In this document: positions 30,257-39,544 of the stretch, piece after piece | How the letters are laid out: every line of letters begins with the position of its first letter | How positions within the stretch are numbered: position 1 is the stretch's first letter | NCBI RefSeq assembly: GCF_023555385.1 | Contig: NZ_JAJSED010000001.1 | Span: forward strand, 558,001-622,000 | DNA from: Guyparkeria hydrothermalis | GTDB taxonomy: Bacteria; Pseudomonadota; Gammaproteobacteria; Halothiobacillales; Halothiobacillaceae | Length of the DNA stretch: 64,000 nt | Reading direction: 5' to 3' | Program-made: the position numbers and the translations under genes | The notes under the pieces: generated by a model | What the model was told of the DNA's origin: nothing | What the model saw: only the letters and a program-made list of their open reading frames with translations | Databases searched by the model: none

Positions 30257-31793
30257 ATCCGACACCTTCCCGACATGGTTTTCCGGCTGGCGCGGTAGCC
30301 TGACCGCGCTGCTGGCCGGCGCCACCCTCGTACTCGCCTTCGCGCCCTTTGCCTTCTGGCCGGCGGCGATCCTCGCTCCCGCCATCCTCTTTGCCCTGAT
30401 TCACCGCCGCGCGCCCGGGCGAGCCTTCCGGCTGGGCTGGTGGTTCGGCCTGGGCCAGTTCGGTCTGGGAGTGAGCTGGGTCTACGAAAGCTTCACCCTG
30501 TTCGGCGGTATCGTCGGCCCACTGGCGGCGCTGGTGACCGGGTTGTTCGTTATGGGACTCGCGTTCTATCCGGCGGGCGCGGCCTGGCTCACGGCGAAAG
30601 TCGCCGGTCGAGGCGGGCGCAGTCTCTGGGCCGCCAGTTTCGCCGCGAGCTGGGTGTTGGTCGAGGCACTCAGGGCGTGGCTGTTCGGGGGATTCCCGTG
30701 GCTCAATCTGGGCATTAGTCAGGTCGACGGGCCGCTGGTCGGCTGGCTGCCGCTGTTGGGCGAATACGGTGTAACGGCGCTCCTGCTGCTGATAGCCTTG
30801 CTCCTCTGGCATTCGTTTCGAGAGGTGCGGCTTCTCGGTCTTGCGTCATGGCGCGGCTGGGTGCCGTCCGTCGGTGCACTGGTTGCCCTGGTGCTTCTGT
30901 CACTGCCGCTGCGCGGCATCCCGTGGAGCGAGCCGGGCGGTGAGCCTCTCAAGGTGGGGCTGGCACAGGGCAATGTCGCTCAGATGCAGAAGTTCGACCC
31001 GGCTTTCTTCCAGAAGACGATAAACATCTATCAGGGCCTGACGGACGAGATGCCCGACGTGGATCTCGTCGTCTGGCCGGAAACGGCGATCCCGCGCGTG
31101 ATCGACAGCGTCCCGAATGTGCGCGAGTCACTGGAACAGATGGCGAACAAGCGTGGTTTCGCCATGCTGGTCGGCACCTTTACCCGTGACGAGGCTGGAC
31201 GGTACTACAACGCCCTGATCGGGGTGCCGAGTTCGCTCGGGGTGTACCGGAAGCGCCACCTGGTACCGTTCGGTGAGTATTTCCCCTTGCGTTGGTTGAT
31301 CGAGCGCATGTCGTGGCTGTTCGAGGTGCCGATGTCGGACCTCAGTCCGGGGCGCGTCGACCAGCCACCGCTGGAGATAGACGGGCTGACGTTGGGCGCG
31401 TCGATCTGCTTCGAGGCGGACTTCTCGCGAGACATCCGCCGCTCCTTGCCAGCCTCCGGGATACTCGTGACCGTGTCCAACGACTCCTGGTTCGGCGACA
31501 GCTTCTCGCCGCATCAGCACCTGCAGATGGCACGGGCGAGAGCGATCGAGTACCGCCGGCCGATGATTCGGGCCACCAACACCGGTATCTCGGCCGTGAT
31601 CGACGCCCGTGGCCAGATAAGAGAGGCGCTGGGAACCGGAAAGCAGGGCACCCTAGTGGCGGAGGTCACCCCGCGACTGGGCACGACACCCCTGGCGCGT
31701 TGGGGCGCATGGCCGACGCTTGGCGCCATGGTCGTCGTATTGCTCCTGGCCGGCTGGTTCGCCCGCAGGCAGAGCAGGGCTCTCTCGACCTGA
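30234..31793 (+). CDS. lnt: Apolipoprotein N-acyltransferase Lnt
   Basis: Lnt adds the third acyl chain to the N-terminal cysteine of lipoproteins in the inner membrane. The 519-residue protein has several N-terminal membrane segments (about 22-215) and a periplasmic carbon-nitrogen hydrolase domain. The triad is visible: Glu in VVWPETAIPR, Lys in YRKRHLVPFGEYFP, and Cys in GASICFEADFS. A last membrane helix is at the C-terminus. It starts at GTG with GAGGAG 8 nt upstream and overlaps corC by 23 nt. Confidence 0.95.
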   Translation: MPPANRAESDTFPTWFSGWRGSLTALLAGATLVLAFAPFAFWPAAILAPAILFALIHRRAPGRAFRLGWWFGLGQFGLGVSWVYESFTLFGGIVGPLAALVTGLFVMGLAFYPAGAAWLTAKVAGRGGRSLWAASFAASWVLVEALRAWLFGGFPWLNLGISQVDGPLVGWLPLLGEYGVTALLLLIALLLWHSFREVRLLGLASWRGWVPSVGALVALVLLSLPLRGIPWSEPGGEPLKVGLAQGNVAQMQKFDPAFFQKTINIYQGLTDEMPDVDLVVWPETAIPRVIDSVPNVRESLEQMANKRGFAMLVGTFTRDEAGRYYNALIGVPSSLGVYRKRHLVPFGEYFPLRWLIERMSWLFEVPMSDLSPGRVDQPPLEIDGLTLGASICFEADFSRDIRRSLPASGILVTVSNDSWFGDSFSPHQHLQMARARAIEYRRPMIRATNTGISAVIDARGQIREALGTGKQGTLVAEVTPRLGTTPLARWGAWPTLGAMVVVLLLAGWFARRQSRALST

Positions 31794-31817
31794 TCTGGAA
31801 TTTCCTGACGCAGGAAA

Positions 31818-31853
31818 GCAAAAAACCCCGCCTTTGAGGCGGGGTTTTTTGCT
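31818..31853. terminator. Bidirectional rho-independent terminator after lnt
   Basis: CCCCGCC-TTTGA-GGCGGGG flanked by A6 and T6 forms a perfect hairpin readable on both strands (31826-31844). It ends the miaB-lnt operon and also lies 25 nt downstream of the minus-strand tRNA-Met gene. Confidence 0.92.
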
Positions 31854-31878
31854 GATACCGGCGTGCCGATATCGGACC

Positions 31879-31955
31879 TGGTGGCTATGGGTGGATTCGA
31901 ACCACCGACTCCGGCATTATGAGTGCCGTGCTCTAACCAGCTGAGCTACATAGCC
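31879..31955 (-). tRNA. tRNA-Met(CAT), elongator type
   Basis: The 77-nt minus-strand sequence folds into a full cloverleaf: acceptor GGCTATG/CATAGCC, D stem GCTC/GAGC, anticodon stem CGGCA/TGCCG around loop CTCATAA, T stem GGTGG/CCACC, and an encoded CCA end. The anticodon is CAT. The acceptor and D arm resemble the elongator tRNA-Met of E. coli more than the lysidine-modified tRNA-Ile. Confidence 0.95.
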
Positions 31956-32025
31956 AAGCGAGGCGCGCATTATCGGGATTCCCCGACGGGTTGTCAACCC
32001 TGTCCGCGCGCCTTTTCACGCCCAA

Positions 32026-33120
32026 TCAGACGTTGAAGCGGAAGTGCACGATATCGCCTTCCTGCATGACGTAATCCTTGCCTTCCAGACGCGATTTTCC
32101 GGCCTCCTTGGCGCCTTTTTCGCCGCCACAGGCGACGAAGTCCTCGTAACCCACGACTTCCGCACGAATGAAGCCCTTCTCGAAGTCGGTGTGGATCACG
32201 CCAGCCGCCTGCGGAGCGGTCATGCCTTGCCTGATGGTCCAGGCGCGCACTTCCTTCTCGCCGGCGGTGAAATAGGTCTGCAGGCCGAGCAGGGCGTAAC
32301 CGGCGCGAATGACGCGGTCCAGCCCCGGTTCCTCGAGACCCATCTCCTCGAGGAACATCTCCTTGTCCTCACCCTCCAGGTCGATCAGTTCGGCCTCGGT
32401 GGTCGCGCAGACCGGAACCACCATGGCATCTTCCTGCTCGGCAATCGCGCGCACCTGGTCCAGCAGCGGATTGTCCTCGAAGCCGTTCTCGTCGACGTTG
32501 GCGATGAACATTAGCGGCTTCGCGGTCAGCAGGTGCAGGTCGTGGAGCAGGGCCTGCTTTTCCGGGTCGAGCTTCATGCTGCGCACGGAGTGGCCGGCGT
32601 CGAGCACCTCGGCCACTTCCTTGACCAGTTCGAGTTTGGCGACCGCATCCTTGTTCTGGCCGGATTTGGTCTGCTTGGTCAGCCTCTCGATCGCTTTCTG
32701 CACCGTGTCGAGGTCGGCGAGGGCCAGTTCGGTGTTGATCACCTCGATGTCGGCGGCCGGATCGACCTGACCGGCGACGTGCACCACGTCGTCATTGGCG
32801 AAGCAGCGCACGACCTGCGTGATCGCGTCCGTCTCGCGGATGTTGGCCAGGAACTGGTTGCCCAGGCCTTCGCCCTTGGAGGCGCCCGCCACCAGGCCCG
32901 CGATATCGACGAATTCCATGCTGGTCGGGATGACGCGCTCGGGCTTGACGATCTCGGCGAGCTTGTCGAGACGCGGGTCGGGCACCGCGACTACGCCCAC
33001 GTTCGGTTCGATGGTGCAGAACGGGTAGTTGGCGGCCTGGATGCCGGCTTTGGTAAGTGCGTTGAACAGGGTGGATTTGCCCACGTTCGGCAAACCCACG
33101 ATGCCACAGTTGAAACCCAT
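32026..33120 (-). CDS. ychF: Obg-like ATPase YchF
   Basis: YchF is a ribosome-associated P-loop NTPase that prefers ATP. The 364-residue protein has P-loop GLPNVGKST (8-16), the switch region [20 protein letters not shown], and a C-terminal TGS domain ([20 protein letters not shown]), with the usual ending [11 protein letters not shown]. Length equals the E. coli protein (363). It is downstream of pth in the same direction, as in most gammaproteobacteria. Confidence 0.97.
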   Translation of the reverse strand: MGFNCGIVGLPNVGKSTLFNALTKAGIQAANYPFCTIEPNVGVVAVPDPRLDKLAEIVKPERVIPTSMEFVDIAGLVAGASKGEGLGNQFLANIRETDAITQVVRCFANDDVVHVAGQVDPAADIEVINTELALADLDTVQKAIERLTKQTKSGQNKDAVAKLELVKEVAEVLDAGHSVRSMKLDPEKQALLHDLHLLTAKPLMFIANVDENGFEDNPLLDQVRAIAEQEDAMVVPVCATTEAELIDLEGEDKEMFLEEMGLEEPGLDRVIRAGYALLGLQTYFTAGEKEVRAWTIRQGMTAPQAAGVIHTDFEKGFIRAEVVGYEDFVACGGEKGAKEAGKSRLEGKDYVMQEGDIVHFRFNV

Positions 33121-33190
33121 AGGGACTCCGTGATGTCGATTGTTGTCGCGGCCGGGCAGGGCGGCCGCTTCGGTTCGGGGACCCGCCGAC

Positions 33191-33775
33191 TCAGGCGGTG
33201 GGCCGGTAGCTGTTGATCGTCTGCATCAGGGCTGCCTCGTCGGCGCGTACCAGATCGGGCGCCAGGTGCCGTACCTCAATGACGACATCCTCGATCAGGC
33301 GCCGCTCGTCCTTCGGCGGGTTGGTCAGCACATAGCCGACGACCGCGTCGCGGTGGCCCGGGTGACCCACGCCAACACGAAGGCGCCAGAAATCCGCGCT
33401 GCCCAGTGCCGCCTGAATATCCTTCAGGCCGTTGTGGCCGCCGTGCCCGCCGCCACATTTGAGGCGCATGCGTCCCGGCGGCAGATCGAGCTCGTCGTGA
33501 ATCACCAGGATCTCCTCGGGCGCGATTTTGAAGAACTGCGCCAGCGGGCCGACCGATTGACCGGAACGGTTCATGAACGTGTGCGGGCGCAATAGGCGCA
33601 GGTCGTTTCCGTCGACCATGACCCGAGCCACGTCGCCCTTGAACTTTCGCTCCTCGCTCCAGCGGCCACCCAGGGTGTCCGCGATGGCGTCAATCGCCCA
33701 GAACCCGGCATTGTGGCGTGTCGCGTCGTACTTCGCCCCGGGGTTTCCAAGCCCCACGATCAGCTTGATACTCAT
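33191..33775 (-). CDS. pth: Peptidyl-tRNA hydrolase
   Basis: Pth recycles peptidyl-tRNA by cleaving the ester bond. The 194-residue protein starts [16 protein letters not shown] and shows catalytic His21 (ATRHNAGFW), Asn11 (GLGNPG), and [27 protein letters not shown]. Length matches E. coli Pth (194). It lies between the rplY terminator and ychF. Confidence 0.97.
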   Translation of the reverse strand: MSIKLIVGLGNPGAKYDATRHNAGFWAIDAIADTLGGRWSEERKFKGDVARVMVDGNDLRLLRPHTFMNRSGQSVGPLAQFFKIAPEEILVIHDELDLPPGRMRLKCGGGHGGHNGLKDIQAALGSADFWRLRVGVGHPGHRDAVVGYVLTNPPKDERRLIEDVVIEVRHLAPDLVRADEAALMQTINSYRPTA

Positions 33776-33825
33776 GGGCGCGGATTATCGCATAGCTCGC
33801 AACGGGCCATGGCGGTGACACAACG

Positions 33826-33852
33826 AAAAAAACCCCGATCTTGCGATCGGGG
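33826..33852 (-). terminator. Rho-independent terminator downstream of rplY
   Basis: CCCCGATC-TTGC-GATCGGGG (33833-33852) is a perfect 8-bp stem. On the minus strand it is followed by seven T residues. It lies 27 nt after the rplY stop and separates prs-rplY from pth-ychF. Confidence 0.88.
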
Positions 33853-33878
33853 TTCCGGCTCGAGGGAAGGGGAGAGGA

Positions 33879-34544
33879 TCAGGCCTCTTCTTCGCCCTTC
33901 TCCTCCTCGCCACCGGCGGCTTCTTCCTCTTCGCCGGCTTCTTCTTCCGGTTCCTGCTCGACCTTCGGCGGGTGGATGGCGACGACGGCCACGTCGTGCT
34001 CTTCGCCCAGCGCCAGTTCCGGGATGCTGATGCCTTCCGGCAGTGTGATCTCGGAGAGGTGGATCGACTCGTTGACGTCGAGGTCAGCCAGGTCGATGGT
34101 CAGGTATTCCGGCAGCTGACGCGGCAGGCACTCGATTTCCACTTCGTTGTGGATGACGCTGATCACGCCGCCGGCCTTCGCGCCCTTGCTCTCTTCGCGG
34201 TTGTCGAAGTGCAGCGGCACGTTCATGCGCATCTTCTGACCACGGGTGATCCGCTGGAAGTCGGCGTGCAGCACGACCGTGTTCTTGTACGGGTGACGGT
34301 GCAGGTCACGCAGAACGACCTCGTCAGTCTCGCCGCCGACGTTCAGCTCGAGGATGTGCGAGAAGAACGCTTCGTGGTCGAGGTGCTTGAGCAGCTCGTT
34401 GTGGTTGATGGTCAGCGAGACCGGCGGCTTCTTGCCACCGTAGACGATTGCCGGGATGTTCCCTTCGCGACGCAGGCGGCGGCTCGCACCTTTCCCCAAG
34501 TCATCGCGAACGGACGCTTCAATCTTGAAAGTTTCTTTAGACAT
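33879..34544 (-). CDS. rplY: 50S ribosomal protein L25 (Ctc-type)
   Basis: The 221-residue protein has the N-terminal L25 domain (KETFKIEASVRDDLGKGASRRLRREGNIPAIVYGG) that binds 5S rRNA and the C-terminal TL5/Ctc beta domain (LPEYLTIDLADLDVNESIHLSEITLPEG), then a Glu-rich tail. This long form replaces the short E. coli L25. The ATG at 34544 starts the homologous region; a frame running upstream to 34952 enters prs antisense and is not coding. Confidence 0.96.
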   Translation of the reverse strand: MSKETFKIEASVRDDLGKGASRRLRREGNIPAIVYGGKKPPVSLTINHNELLKHLDHEAFFSHILELNVGGETDEVVLRDLHRHPYKNTVVLHADFQRITRGQKMRMNVPLHFDNREESKGAKAGGVISVIHNEVEIECLPRQLPEYLTIDLADLDVNESIHLSEITLPEGISIPELALGEEHDVAVVAIHPPKVEQEPEEEAGEEEEAAGGEEEKGEEEA

Positions 34545-34716
34545 GATTGGGTCCACTCCAGAAATGAAAACCGCCGGGGCGACGTAAGGCCGACTCCCGG
34601 CGTCTGATGAGCGGCTGCGGCCCGCGACCAAGCCACAACCGACGCGCGCCACCCGAACTAACGAGTGGCGCGCGGATTGTACAGTATTCGGGTACCGACC
34701 GGAAGGGCGGGGCGGG

Positions 34717-35676
34717 TCAGTCGTCGTTGTAGAGCGAGCTGACCGATTCGTCGGTGTGGATGCGGCGGATGGTCTCCGCGAGCATGCCGGCGACCGAGAG
34801 CACGCGGATGCGCTCGCAGGCCTCCGCCTCGGGCTTGAGCGGCACCGTATCGGTGACGACCAGCTCGTCGAGCGACGAGGCTTCGATGTTCTCGATCGCC
34901 TTGCCGGACAGAATGGCGTGGGTGGAGTAGGCCACCACCTTGCGAGCGCCATGCTTCTTCAGCGCGTCGGCGGCTTTGCACAGGGTGCCAGCGGTATCGA
35001 CCATGTCGTCGACCAGCACGCAGGTCTTGTCTTTTACCTCACCGATGATGTGCATCACCTGGGAGACGTTGGCGCGCGGGCGGCGCTTGTCGATGATGGC
35101 CAGATCCGCGTCGTCGAGACGCTTGGCTACCGCGCGGGCACGGACCACGCCGCCGACATCCGGCGAGACGACGATCAGATCGTCGTACTTCTGCCGCCAG
35201 ATGTCGCCCAGCAGGATGGGAGAGGCGTAGACGTTGTCGACCGGGATATCGAAGAAGCCCTGGATCTGATCGGCGTGCAGATCGACCGTCAGGATGCGAT
35301 CCACGCCGCCACTCTGCAGCATGTTCGCGACAACCTTGGCGCTGATCGGAACACGAGAGGAGCGGACGCGACGGTCCTGACGGGAATAGCCGAAGTAGGG
35401 GACGACCGCGGTGATGCGGTGTGCCGAGGCCCGACGCAGCGCGTCGGTCATCAGCATGAGCTCCATGACGTGTTCGTTCGTCGGATCACACGTCGGCTGG
35501 ATCACGAAGATGTCGCGACCCCGGACGTTCTCAAGGAGCTCGACGGCGGATTCGCCATCCGAGAAGTGGGAGACCGATGCCTGTCCAAGTTGGCTGTCCA
35601 GACTCTCCGCAACGCGTTCGGCGAGCGGCCGATTCGCGTTGCCCGTGAAGACCATCAAGGAGCGTGATAGTGACAT
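34717..35676 (-). CDS. prs: Ribose-phosphate pyrophosphokinase
   Basis: Prs makes PRPP from ribose 5-phosphate and ATP for nucleotide, His and Trp synthesis. The 319-residue protein shows [29 protein letters not shown], the ATP-binding [29 protein letters not shown] and the PRPP loop [14 protein letters not shown]. The ATG at 35676 gives the standard N-terminus; the longer frame to 35814 would run through tRNA-Gln. It is 17 nt downstream of that tRNA gene. Confidence 0.97.
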   Translation of the reverse strand: MSLSRSLMVFTGNANRPLAERVAESLDSQLGQASVSHFSDGESAVELLENVRGRDIFVIQPTCDPTNEHVMELMLMTDALRRASAHRITAVVPYFGYSRQDRRVRSSRVPISAKVVANMLQSGGVDRILTVDLHADQIQGFFDIPVDNVYASPILLGDIWRQKYDDLIVVSPDVGGVVRARAVAKRLDDADLAIIDKRRPRANVSQVMHIIGEVKDKTCVLVDDMVDTAGTLCKAADALKKHGARKVVAYSTHAILSGKAIENIEASSLDELVVTDTVPLKPEAEACERIRVLSVAGMLAETIRRIHTDESVSSLYNDD

Positions 35677-35692
35677 CGGTCTCGCAGGTGTT

Positions 35693-35769
35693 TGGCTGGG
35701 CCGGCAGGATTCGAACCTGCGAATGCCGGAATCAAAATCCGGTGCCTTAACCAACTTGGCGACGGCCCA
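35693..35769 (-). tRNA. tRNA-Gln(TTG)
   Basis: The minus-strand sequence TGGGCCG...CGGCCCA-G-CCA folds as a tRNA with D arm, anticodon stem CCGGA/TCCGG around loop TTTTGAT, and T arm GCAGG-TTCGAAT-CCTGC. The anticodon TTG reads CAA/CAG (Gln). A tRNA-Gln between ispE and prs is a common gammaproteobacterial arrangement. Confidence 0.95.
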
Positions 35770-35840
35770 ATCGAAAGAGGTGCGCATCATAGCCGAGCGA
35801 TCGGCCTTTGCCAAGGCCCCGGACCGGATTTTTTGTGAAT

Positions 35841-36761
35841 TCAGGGCCCGTTTTCGCTAACTTCCTGATTTGGCGTCGACAGAGGTCGGCCCACGAAAAA
35901 CCGTCTCAAACCGGGGTGGTCCGCTTGCAGGCGGGCACCGATTTCCTGTCCCTCCTCAGACGACGCAACGGGCGCGAAAAGACACGCGCCGGAACCGGTC
36001 AGACGGGCGAACCCGGCGTGACTGGCGAGATCGTCACGCAGCGCGGCCAATGCCGGATCGTTCGCCAGCACGACGGGTTCGAAGGCATTGAACCCCTCGT
36101 CCTGCCAGTGCCTGCGCAGGAGCTCATCGGGCTGCTTCGGAGTGTCGCGAACCAGGTCGGGAGAAGCGAACAGGGATGCGGTAGCAACACCGCGTTCCGG
36201 CACCAGCACCAGGTACCAGGCCGGAGGGTCCGGTATGTCGCCGGCGTGCAGGACCTCGCCGATACCGTGCGCCGTCGCACTCTGACCACGGAGAAACACC
36301 GGGACGTCGGCACCGAGTCGAACGCCCAGTACCTCGAGCTGTTCCGGCGAAAGCCGCAAGCCCCAGCGACGGTTCAGCTCCAGCAGGACTTTCGCCGCGG
36401 CGGCCGAACCACCGCCCAGGCCGCCACCGACCGGTGCGTGCTTGCGCAGGGTGATCCGTGCCGAGTAGTCGGCTTTGGCGGCGATTCCCTGCGCCGCTTT
36501 GCGCAGGGAGTCCGCCGCGCGGTAGAGAAGGTCGTCAGCCGGATTGGCTGGGCGGCCGGATACGTCCTCGTCGCCGGCTATCCAATCGACGTGAATACCG
36601 TCGCCGCGTCCGGTCTCGATATGGATCTGGTCGCCATAGTCGAGCAGCAGGAAGTGTGTCTGCAGCTCGTGGTATCCGTCGGCACGGCGGCCGTTGATGT
36701 GCAGGAACAGATTGAGCTTGCAGCCGGCCGAGACCCAGCGCGGCTCGTGCGACTCGGGCAT
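35841..36761 (-). CDS. ispE: 4-diphosphocytidyl-2-C-methyl-D-erythritol kinase
   Basis: IspE phosphorylates CDP-methylerythritol in the MEP isoprenoid pathway. The 306-residue GHMP kinase starts with [22 protein letters not shown] and has the ATP-binding [15 protein letters not shown] and the C-terminal [12 protein letters not shown] motif. The ATG at 36761 is 5 nt after the lolB stop, so the genes are coupled. Confidence 0.96.
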   Translation of the reverse strand: MPESHEPRWVSAGCKLNLFLHINGRRADGYHELQTHFLLLDYGDQIHIETGRGDGIHVDWIAGDEDVSGRPANPADDLLYRAADSLRKAAQGIAAKADYSARITLRKHAPVGGGLGGGSAAAAKVLLELNRRWGLRLSPEQLEVLGVRLGADVPVFLRGQSATAHGIGEVLHAGDIPDPPAWYLVLVPERGVATASLFASPDLVRDTPKQPDELLRRHWQDEGFNAFEPVVLANDPALAALRDDLASHAGFARLTGSGACLFAPVASSEEGQEIGARLQADHPGLRRFFVGRPLSTPNQEVSENGP

Positions 36762-36766
36762 CGCGA

Positions 36767-37411
36767 TCAGGACCCTAGGTCCCAAGCGTCGACGACGATA
36801 CGGATGCGCATGCCGTCCTGCTTGAGTTCCACGAAATGGGGGAGGGACAAGGCGCGTGACCCTTCGGGTGCGTAGCGCGCGTATTCGATGGCCCACCCGG
36901 ATTCGGTCAGGCGACTCAGATGCCCGGACTCGTCGAGTTCGTAGGCGTCGTTCGGCAACTCGGACAGGGACTGCTCGGGCAGGCCGCGAAGCCAGCGGGG
37001 CAGGGCGGCGAGCGGAATCACCCAGCCGGTCTGCTCCTCCAGCAGCGCCATGGGCTGTTCCGTCAAATGCCGATTGCCGTCGCCATCGGTGATCAGCATC
37101 CGGCGCGGCGTGCCCGTCATCGCCAGCCGGCCGGTATCGAAGGGACCTCTCATGGTCAGGGCCGTGACCTGGCCGACCTGCGTCCATTCAACACTCACAC
37201 TGCCGCCTTTCAGCCCGGATTTCACGGCCGCTCGTCCCGAGAAAGCCCAGTCTGTAAGGGTTTCGACCCGGTCGCTATGTGCCTCCCAGGCGGCCAGCTG
37301 CTCTGGCGTGGCGGGCGCGGGTCCGGGAGCGAAGGAGGCGCAACCGCCGAGTGTGACCGAAAGCAGGGCGACGGCGGCCAGAGCCGACCGGAATCGTGAC
37401 AGTGCAGGCAT
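36767..37411 (-). CDS. lolB: Outer-membrane lipoprotein receptor LolB
   Basis: LolB accepts lipoproteins from LolA and inserts them into the outer membrane. The 214-residue protein has a type II signal peptide with lipobox LGGC (Cys24) and the family features WAFSGRAAVKSGLKGGSVSVEW, TGWVIPLAALPRWLRGLP and a C-terminal beta region ending IRIVVDAW. It lies between a TPR lipoprotein gene and ispE. Confidence 0.93.
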   Translation of the reverse strand: MPALSRFRSALAAVALLSVTLGGCASFAPGPAPATPEQLAAWEAHSDRVETLTDWAFSGRAAVKSGLKGGSVSVEWTQVGQVTALTMRGPFDTGRLAMTGTPRRMLITDGDGNRHLTEQPMALLEEQTGWVIPLAALPRWLRGLPEQSLSELPNDAYELDESGHLSRLTESGWAIEYARYAPEGSRALSLPHFVELKQDGMRIRIVVDAWDLGS

Positions 37412-37437
37412 GGTGACGAGAGGAATGATGTAGTGGC

Positions 37438-39192
37438 TCAGGAGTTCCCGTCGGCCGGCAGGAGTTCCGGTGCCAGCCGACGCAGGGTGTCGAGGAGGGT
37501 GGAGTCGGCAGGATTCAGCTCAAGCGAGCGCTGCCAGACGGTCATTGCGCGCTCGCGTTGGCCGTCGGCCCAGAGCACCTCGCCCAAGTGGGCGCCGACT
37601 TCGGCGTTGGGCGACTGGCGAAACGCCGCCTCAAGCACCTCAAGCGCCTTTTCGATCTCGCCTTGGCGAAATTTCAGCCAACCCAGGCTGTCGAGGAAGG
37701 CTGGATTGTCCGGCTCGATGTGCAGGGCTCGCGTAATGAGCCGCTCGGCTTCCTCAAGATTGCGATTCCCGTCGGCGAGCGTGTAACCGAGCGCGTTGAG
37801 CGCAGGCGCATGCTCCGGGTCACGGTTGATGATTTCGCGAAGCGCAGCGATAGCCGCATTGGTTCGTTCAAGCGCGAACAGCGCCATGGCCTTCTGCATG
37901 CGGAAATCGTTGGCTTCAGGCCAGGCTGCGATTGCCCGGTCGGTCACCTCGAGGCTGTCTTCCAGTCGGCCCGTTTCCGCCAGAGTGGAGGCCAGGGCGA
38001 GGGTCAGTTGCTGACGGTCCGCCTCGTCGATGCCATCCGAGAGCAGGGCATGTTCCAGCCCCTGCACTGCGGCATCCGGGCGCGAGAGCTCGATACGGGC
38101 GCCCGCAAGCAGCACTTGGGCATTGGTGAAATGCTCGCTGCGATCACTGACTTGCGACAGGGCTTCTTCTGCCGCGGCCAGATCGCCGTTCTTGAGAGCG
38201 ACGCGTCCGCGGATGAGATGAACCATGTCGGCCTGACCGGGCATGGCCTCGAGGCGCTTCAACGAGCGATCGGCCAGATCGGGCCGTTCGAGTTCATAGG
38301 CAAACAGGGCAAGATTGCGCAGCAGGTTGGGGTCGGACGGTTTGCGCTCCAGGGTCTTCTCGAGCAGGGCGAGCGCCGATTCACGCTGGTCTGCCGCCAT
38401 CCGCGCCTCGATCAAACCGCTGATGTAGCGGCCTTCACCAGGAAATCTCGCATGCGCCTTTTTCAGGATTCGCAGCGCTTCCTGTACGTCACCGCGGCGG
38501 TCCGCGATCACCATGGCGAGGTCATAAGGCACCGTGGCCTCGGGGCGCAGTGACATGGCCCGATCGGCGGCCTGCTGGGCGAGAGACACTTCGCCGAAGG
38601 AGAGCGCCAGCTTGGCGACGACCACCTGGGCCTCGTACTGGCGGGGGAAGCGTTCGGCCAGGTGGTGCGTGTAGGCAACCGCGCGATCCCGGTCGAGGCT
38701 CTTGCGCAGGTACTGACCGATCTCGTTGAAGATTTTCTCGACATTGGAGGCATCCGCCTCGAGCCATTCGTTGAGTGCGCGGTCGGCCTGTTCGGTCTCG
38801 CCCAGCTCCAGGGAGGCGATCATCATGACAGCCGCCGCACGTGCGTTGCCTGGGTCGAGCTCGCGCAGCCGTTCGGCCAGTTGTTGAGCAAGATCGAAAC
38901 GCTCGGCAAAGATGGCCGCTTGGATAGCACGCTCGATCAATGTGGTGTTGTCGCTGTTGAGCGCGATCTCACCGTAGTGATCCGCCGCCTGCGCATACTG
39001 CTTGTCGCGTCCGTATAACTCGCCGGCGAGAATGTGGAATATCGGTCCGTTGGACGAGGTCGACGGTGACTCGGTTGCCGAAGCGCTGGCCGCGGGATCC
39101 GAGGTCGCGTTCGAAGAAAGGACGCCGCAACCGGATGTCGTGATGCTGAGCGTGACGGCGAAAATCACCGCGGCGGAAGATGTCGATCGCAT
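37438..39192 (-). CDS. TPR-repeat lipoprotein (PA4667-like)
   Basis: This 584-residue protein has a lipoprotein signal (SITTSGC, Cys22), a Ser/Thr/Ala-rich spacer, and then consecutive tetratricopeptide repeats to the C-terminus (e.g. HAPALNALGYTLADGNRNLEEAE, NPAFLDSLGWLKFRQGEIEKALEVLE). It matches the TPR protein found upstream of lolB-ispE in Pseudomonas, whose function is poorly defined. It probably acts as a periplasmic scaffold anchored by its lipid. The start at 39192 gives a normal signal peptide; longer frames lack one. Confidence 0.88.
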   Translation of the reverse strand: MRSTSSAAVIFAVTLSITTSGCGVLSSNATSDPAASASATESPSTSSNGPIFHILAGELYGRDKQYAQAADHYGEIALNSDNTTLIERAIQAAIFAERFDLAQQLAERLRELDPGNARAAAVMMIASLELGETEQADRALNEWLEADASNVEKIFNEIGQYLRKSLDRDRAVAYTHHLAERFPRQYEAQVVVAKLALSFGEVSLAQQAADRAMSLRPEATVPYDLAMVIADRRGDVQEALRILKKAHARFPGEGRYISGLIEARMAADQRESALALLEKTLERKPSDPNLLRNLALFAYELERPDLADRSLKRLEAMPGQADMVHLIRGRVALKNGDLAAAEEALSQVSDRSEHFTNAQVLLAGARIELSRPDAAVQGLEHALLSDGIDEADRQQLTLALASTLAETGRLEDSLEVTDRAIAAWPEANDFRMQKAMALFALERTNAAIAALREIINRDPEHAPALNALGYTLADGNRNLEEAERLITRALHIEPDNPAFLDSLGWLKFRQGEIEKALEVLEAAFRQSPNAEVGAHLGEVLWADGQRERAMTVWQRSLELNPADSTLLDTLRRLAPELLPADGNS

Positions 39193-39358
39193 GGCGGGCT
39201 CGTGAAACGAATGGATTTCACCGCGCGCCCGAAACGGGGCGCTTGCTGGGCTGGCCTCATTGTAGTGCATCAGGGTGCCGCGATGCGGAAGGAGATCGGA
39301 GAATCGAGACTCGGTGCCACATAGACGGACCGGGACCACTACCCGCGAGACCACCCAA

Positions 39359-39387
39359 TTGTTCGTAGAATATATATTATGTTAAAT
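39359..39387 (+). promoter_or_regulatory. Promoter of the candidate small RNA
   Basis: TTGTTC (39359-39364) and TTAAAT (39382-39387) are 17 nt apart, in an unusually AT-rich patch (GAATATATATTATG). No coding frame follows; a strong terminator lies about 115 nt downstream. Confidence 0.5.
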
Positions 39388-39393
39388 GGTGCG

Positions 39394-39524
39394 CATACGC
39401 ACGCGAGAGGCACCTCTCTCATCAACTAGTCCTCGTATCGTCATACGTTCCCCCTTCCTTCCATGTCTTGCACTGAATGCTGCAGGCCACGTAAAAATCA
39501 GGGAGGCAGTGCCTCCCTTTTTTT
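39394..39524 (+). ncRNA. Candidate small regulatory RNA with C/U-rich anti-Shine-Dalgarno stretch
   Basis: The predicted transcript of about 130 nt starts after the promoter at 39359-39387 and ends at a hairpin plus U7. Features: a GAGAG-GCAC-CTCTC stem-loop near the 5' end (39405-39418); an unstructured CCCCCTTCCTTCC stretch (39450-39462) complementary to Shine-Dalgarno sequences; and the terminal stem. No open frame with a ribosome site is present. This is the layout of an Hfq-type sRNA. It matches no family I recognise. Confidence 0.45.
39501..39524. terminator. Rho-independent terminator, usable on both strands
   Basis: GGGAGGC-AGT-GCCTCCC (39501-39517) is followed on the plus strand by seven T residues. 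On the minus strand it is followed by TGATTTTTA, so it can also terminate the outer-membrane protein gene that ends at 39545. Confidence 0.85.
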
Positions 39525-39544
39525 CAGTCAACTGACACTCGCGA

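Larger units (their letters stand above)
39193..39544. other. Intergenic region holding a candidate small RNA
   Basis: These 352 bp have no convincing protein gene. The left part is the leader of the minus-strand TPR lipoprotein gene. The right part contains a plus-strand promoter-like element, an unassigned transcript region and a bidirectional terminator; these are listed separately. Confidence 0.6.

Noticed and set aside
35677-35814. Upstream extension of the prs frame
   Set aside because: It would be translated through the tRNA-Gln gene; the conserved protein starts at 35676.
39483-39524. The terminator read only as the end of the outer-membrane protein gene
   Set aside because: The seven-T run is on the plus strand, so a plus-strand transcript is the better explanation, though the hairpin can serve both sides.
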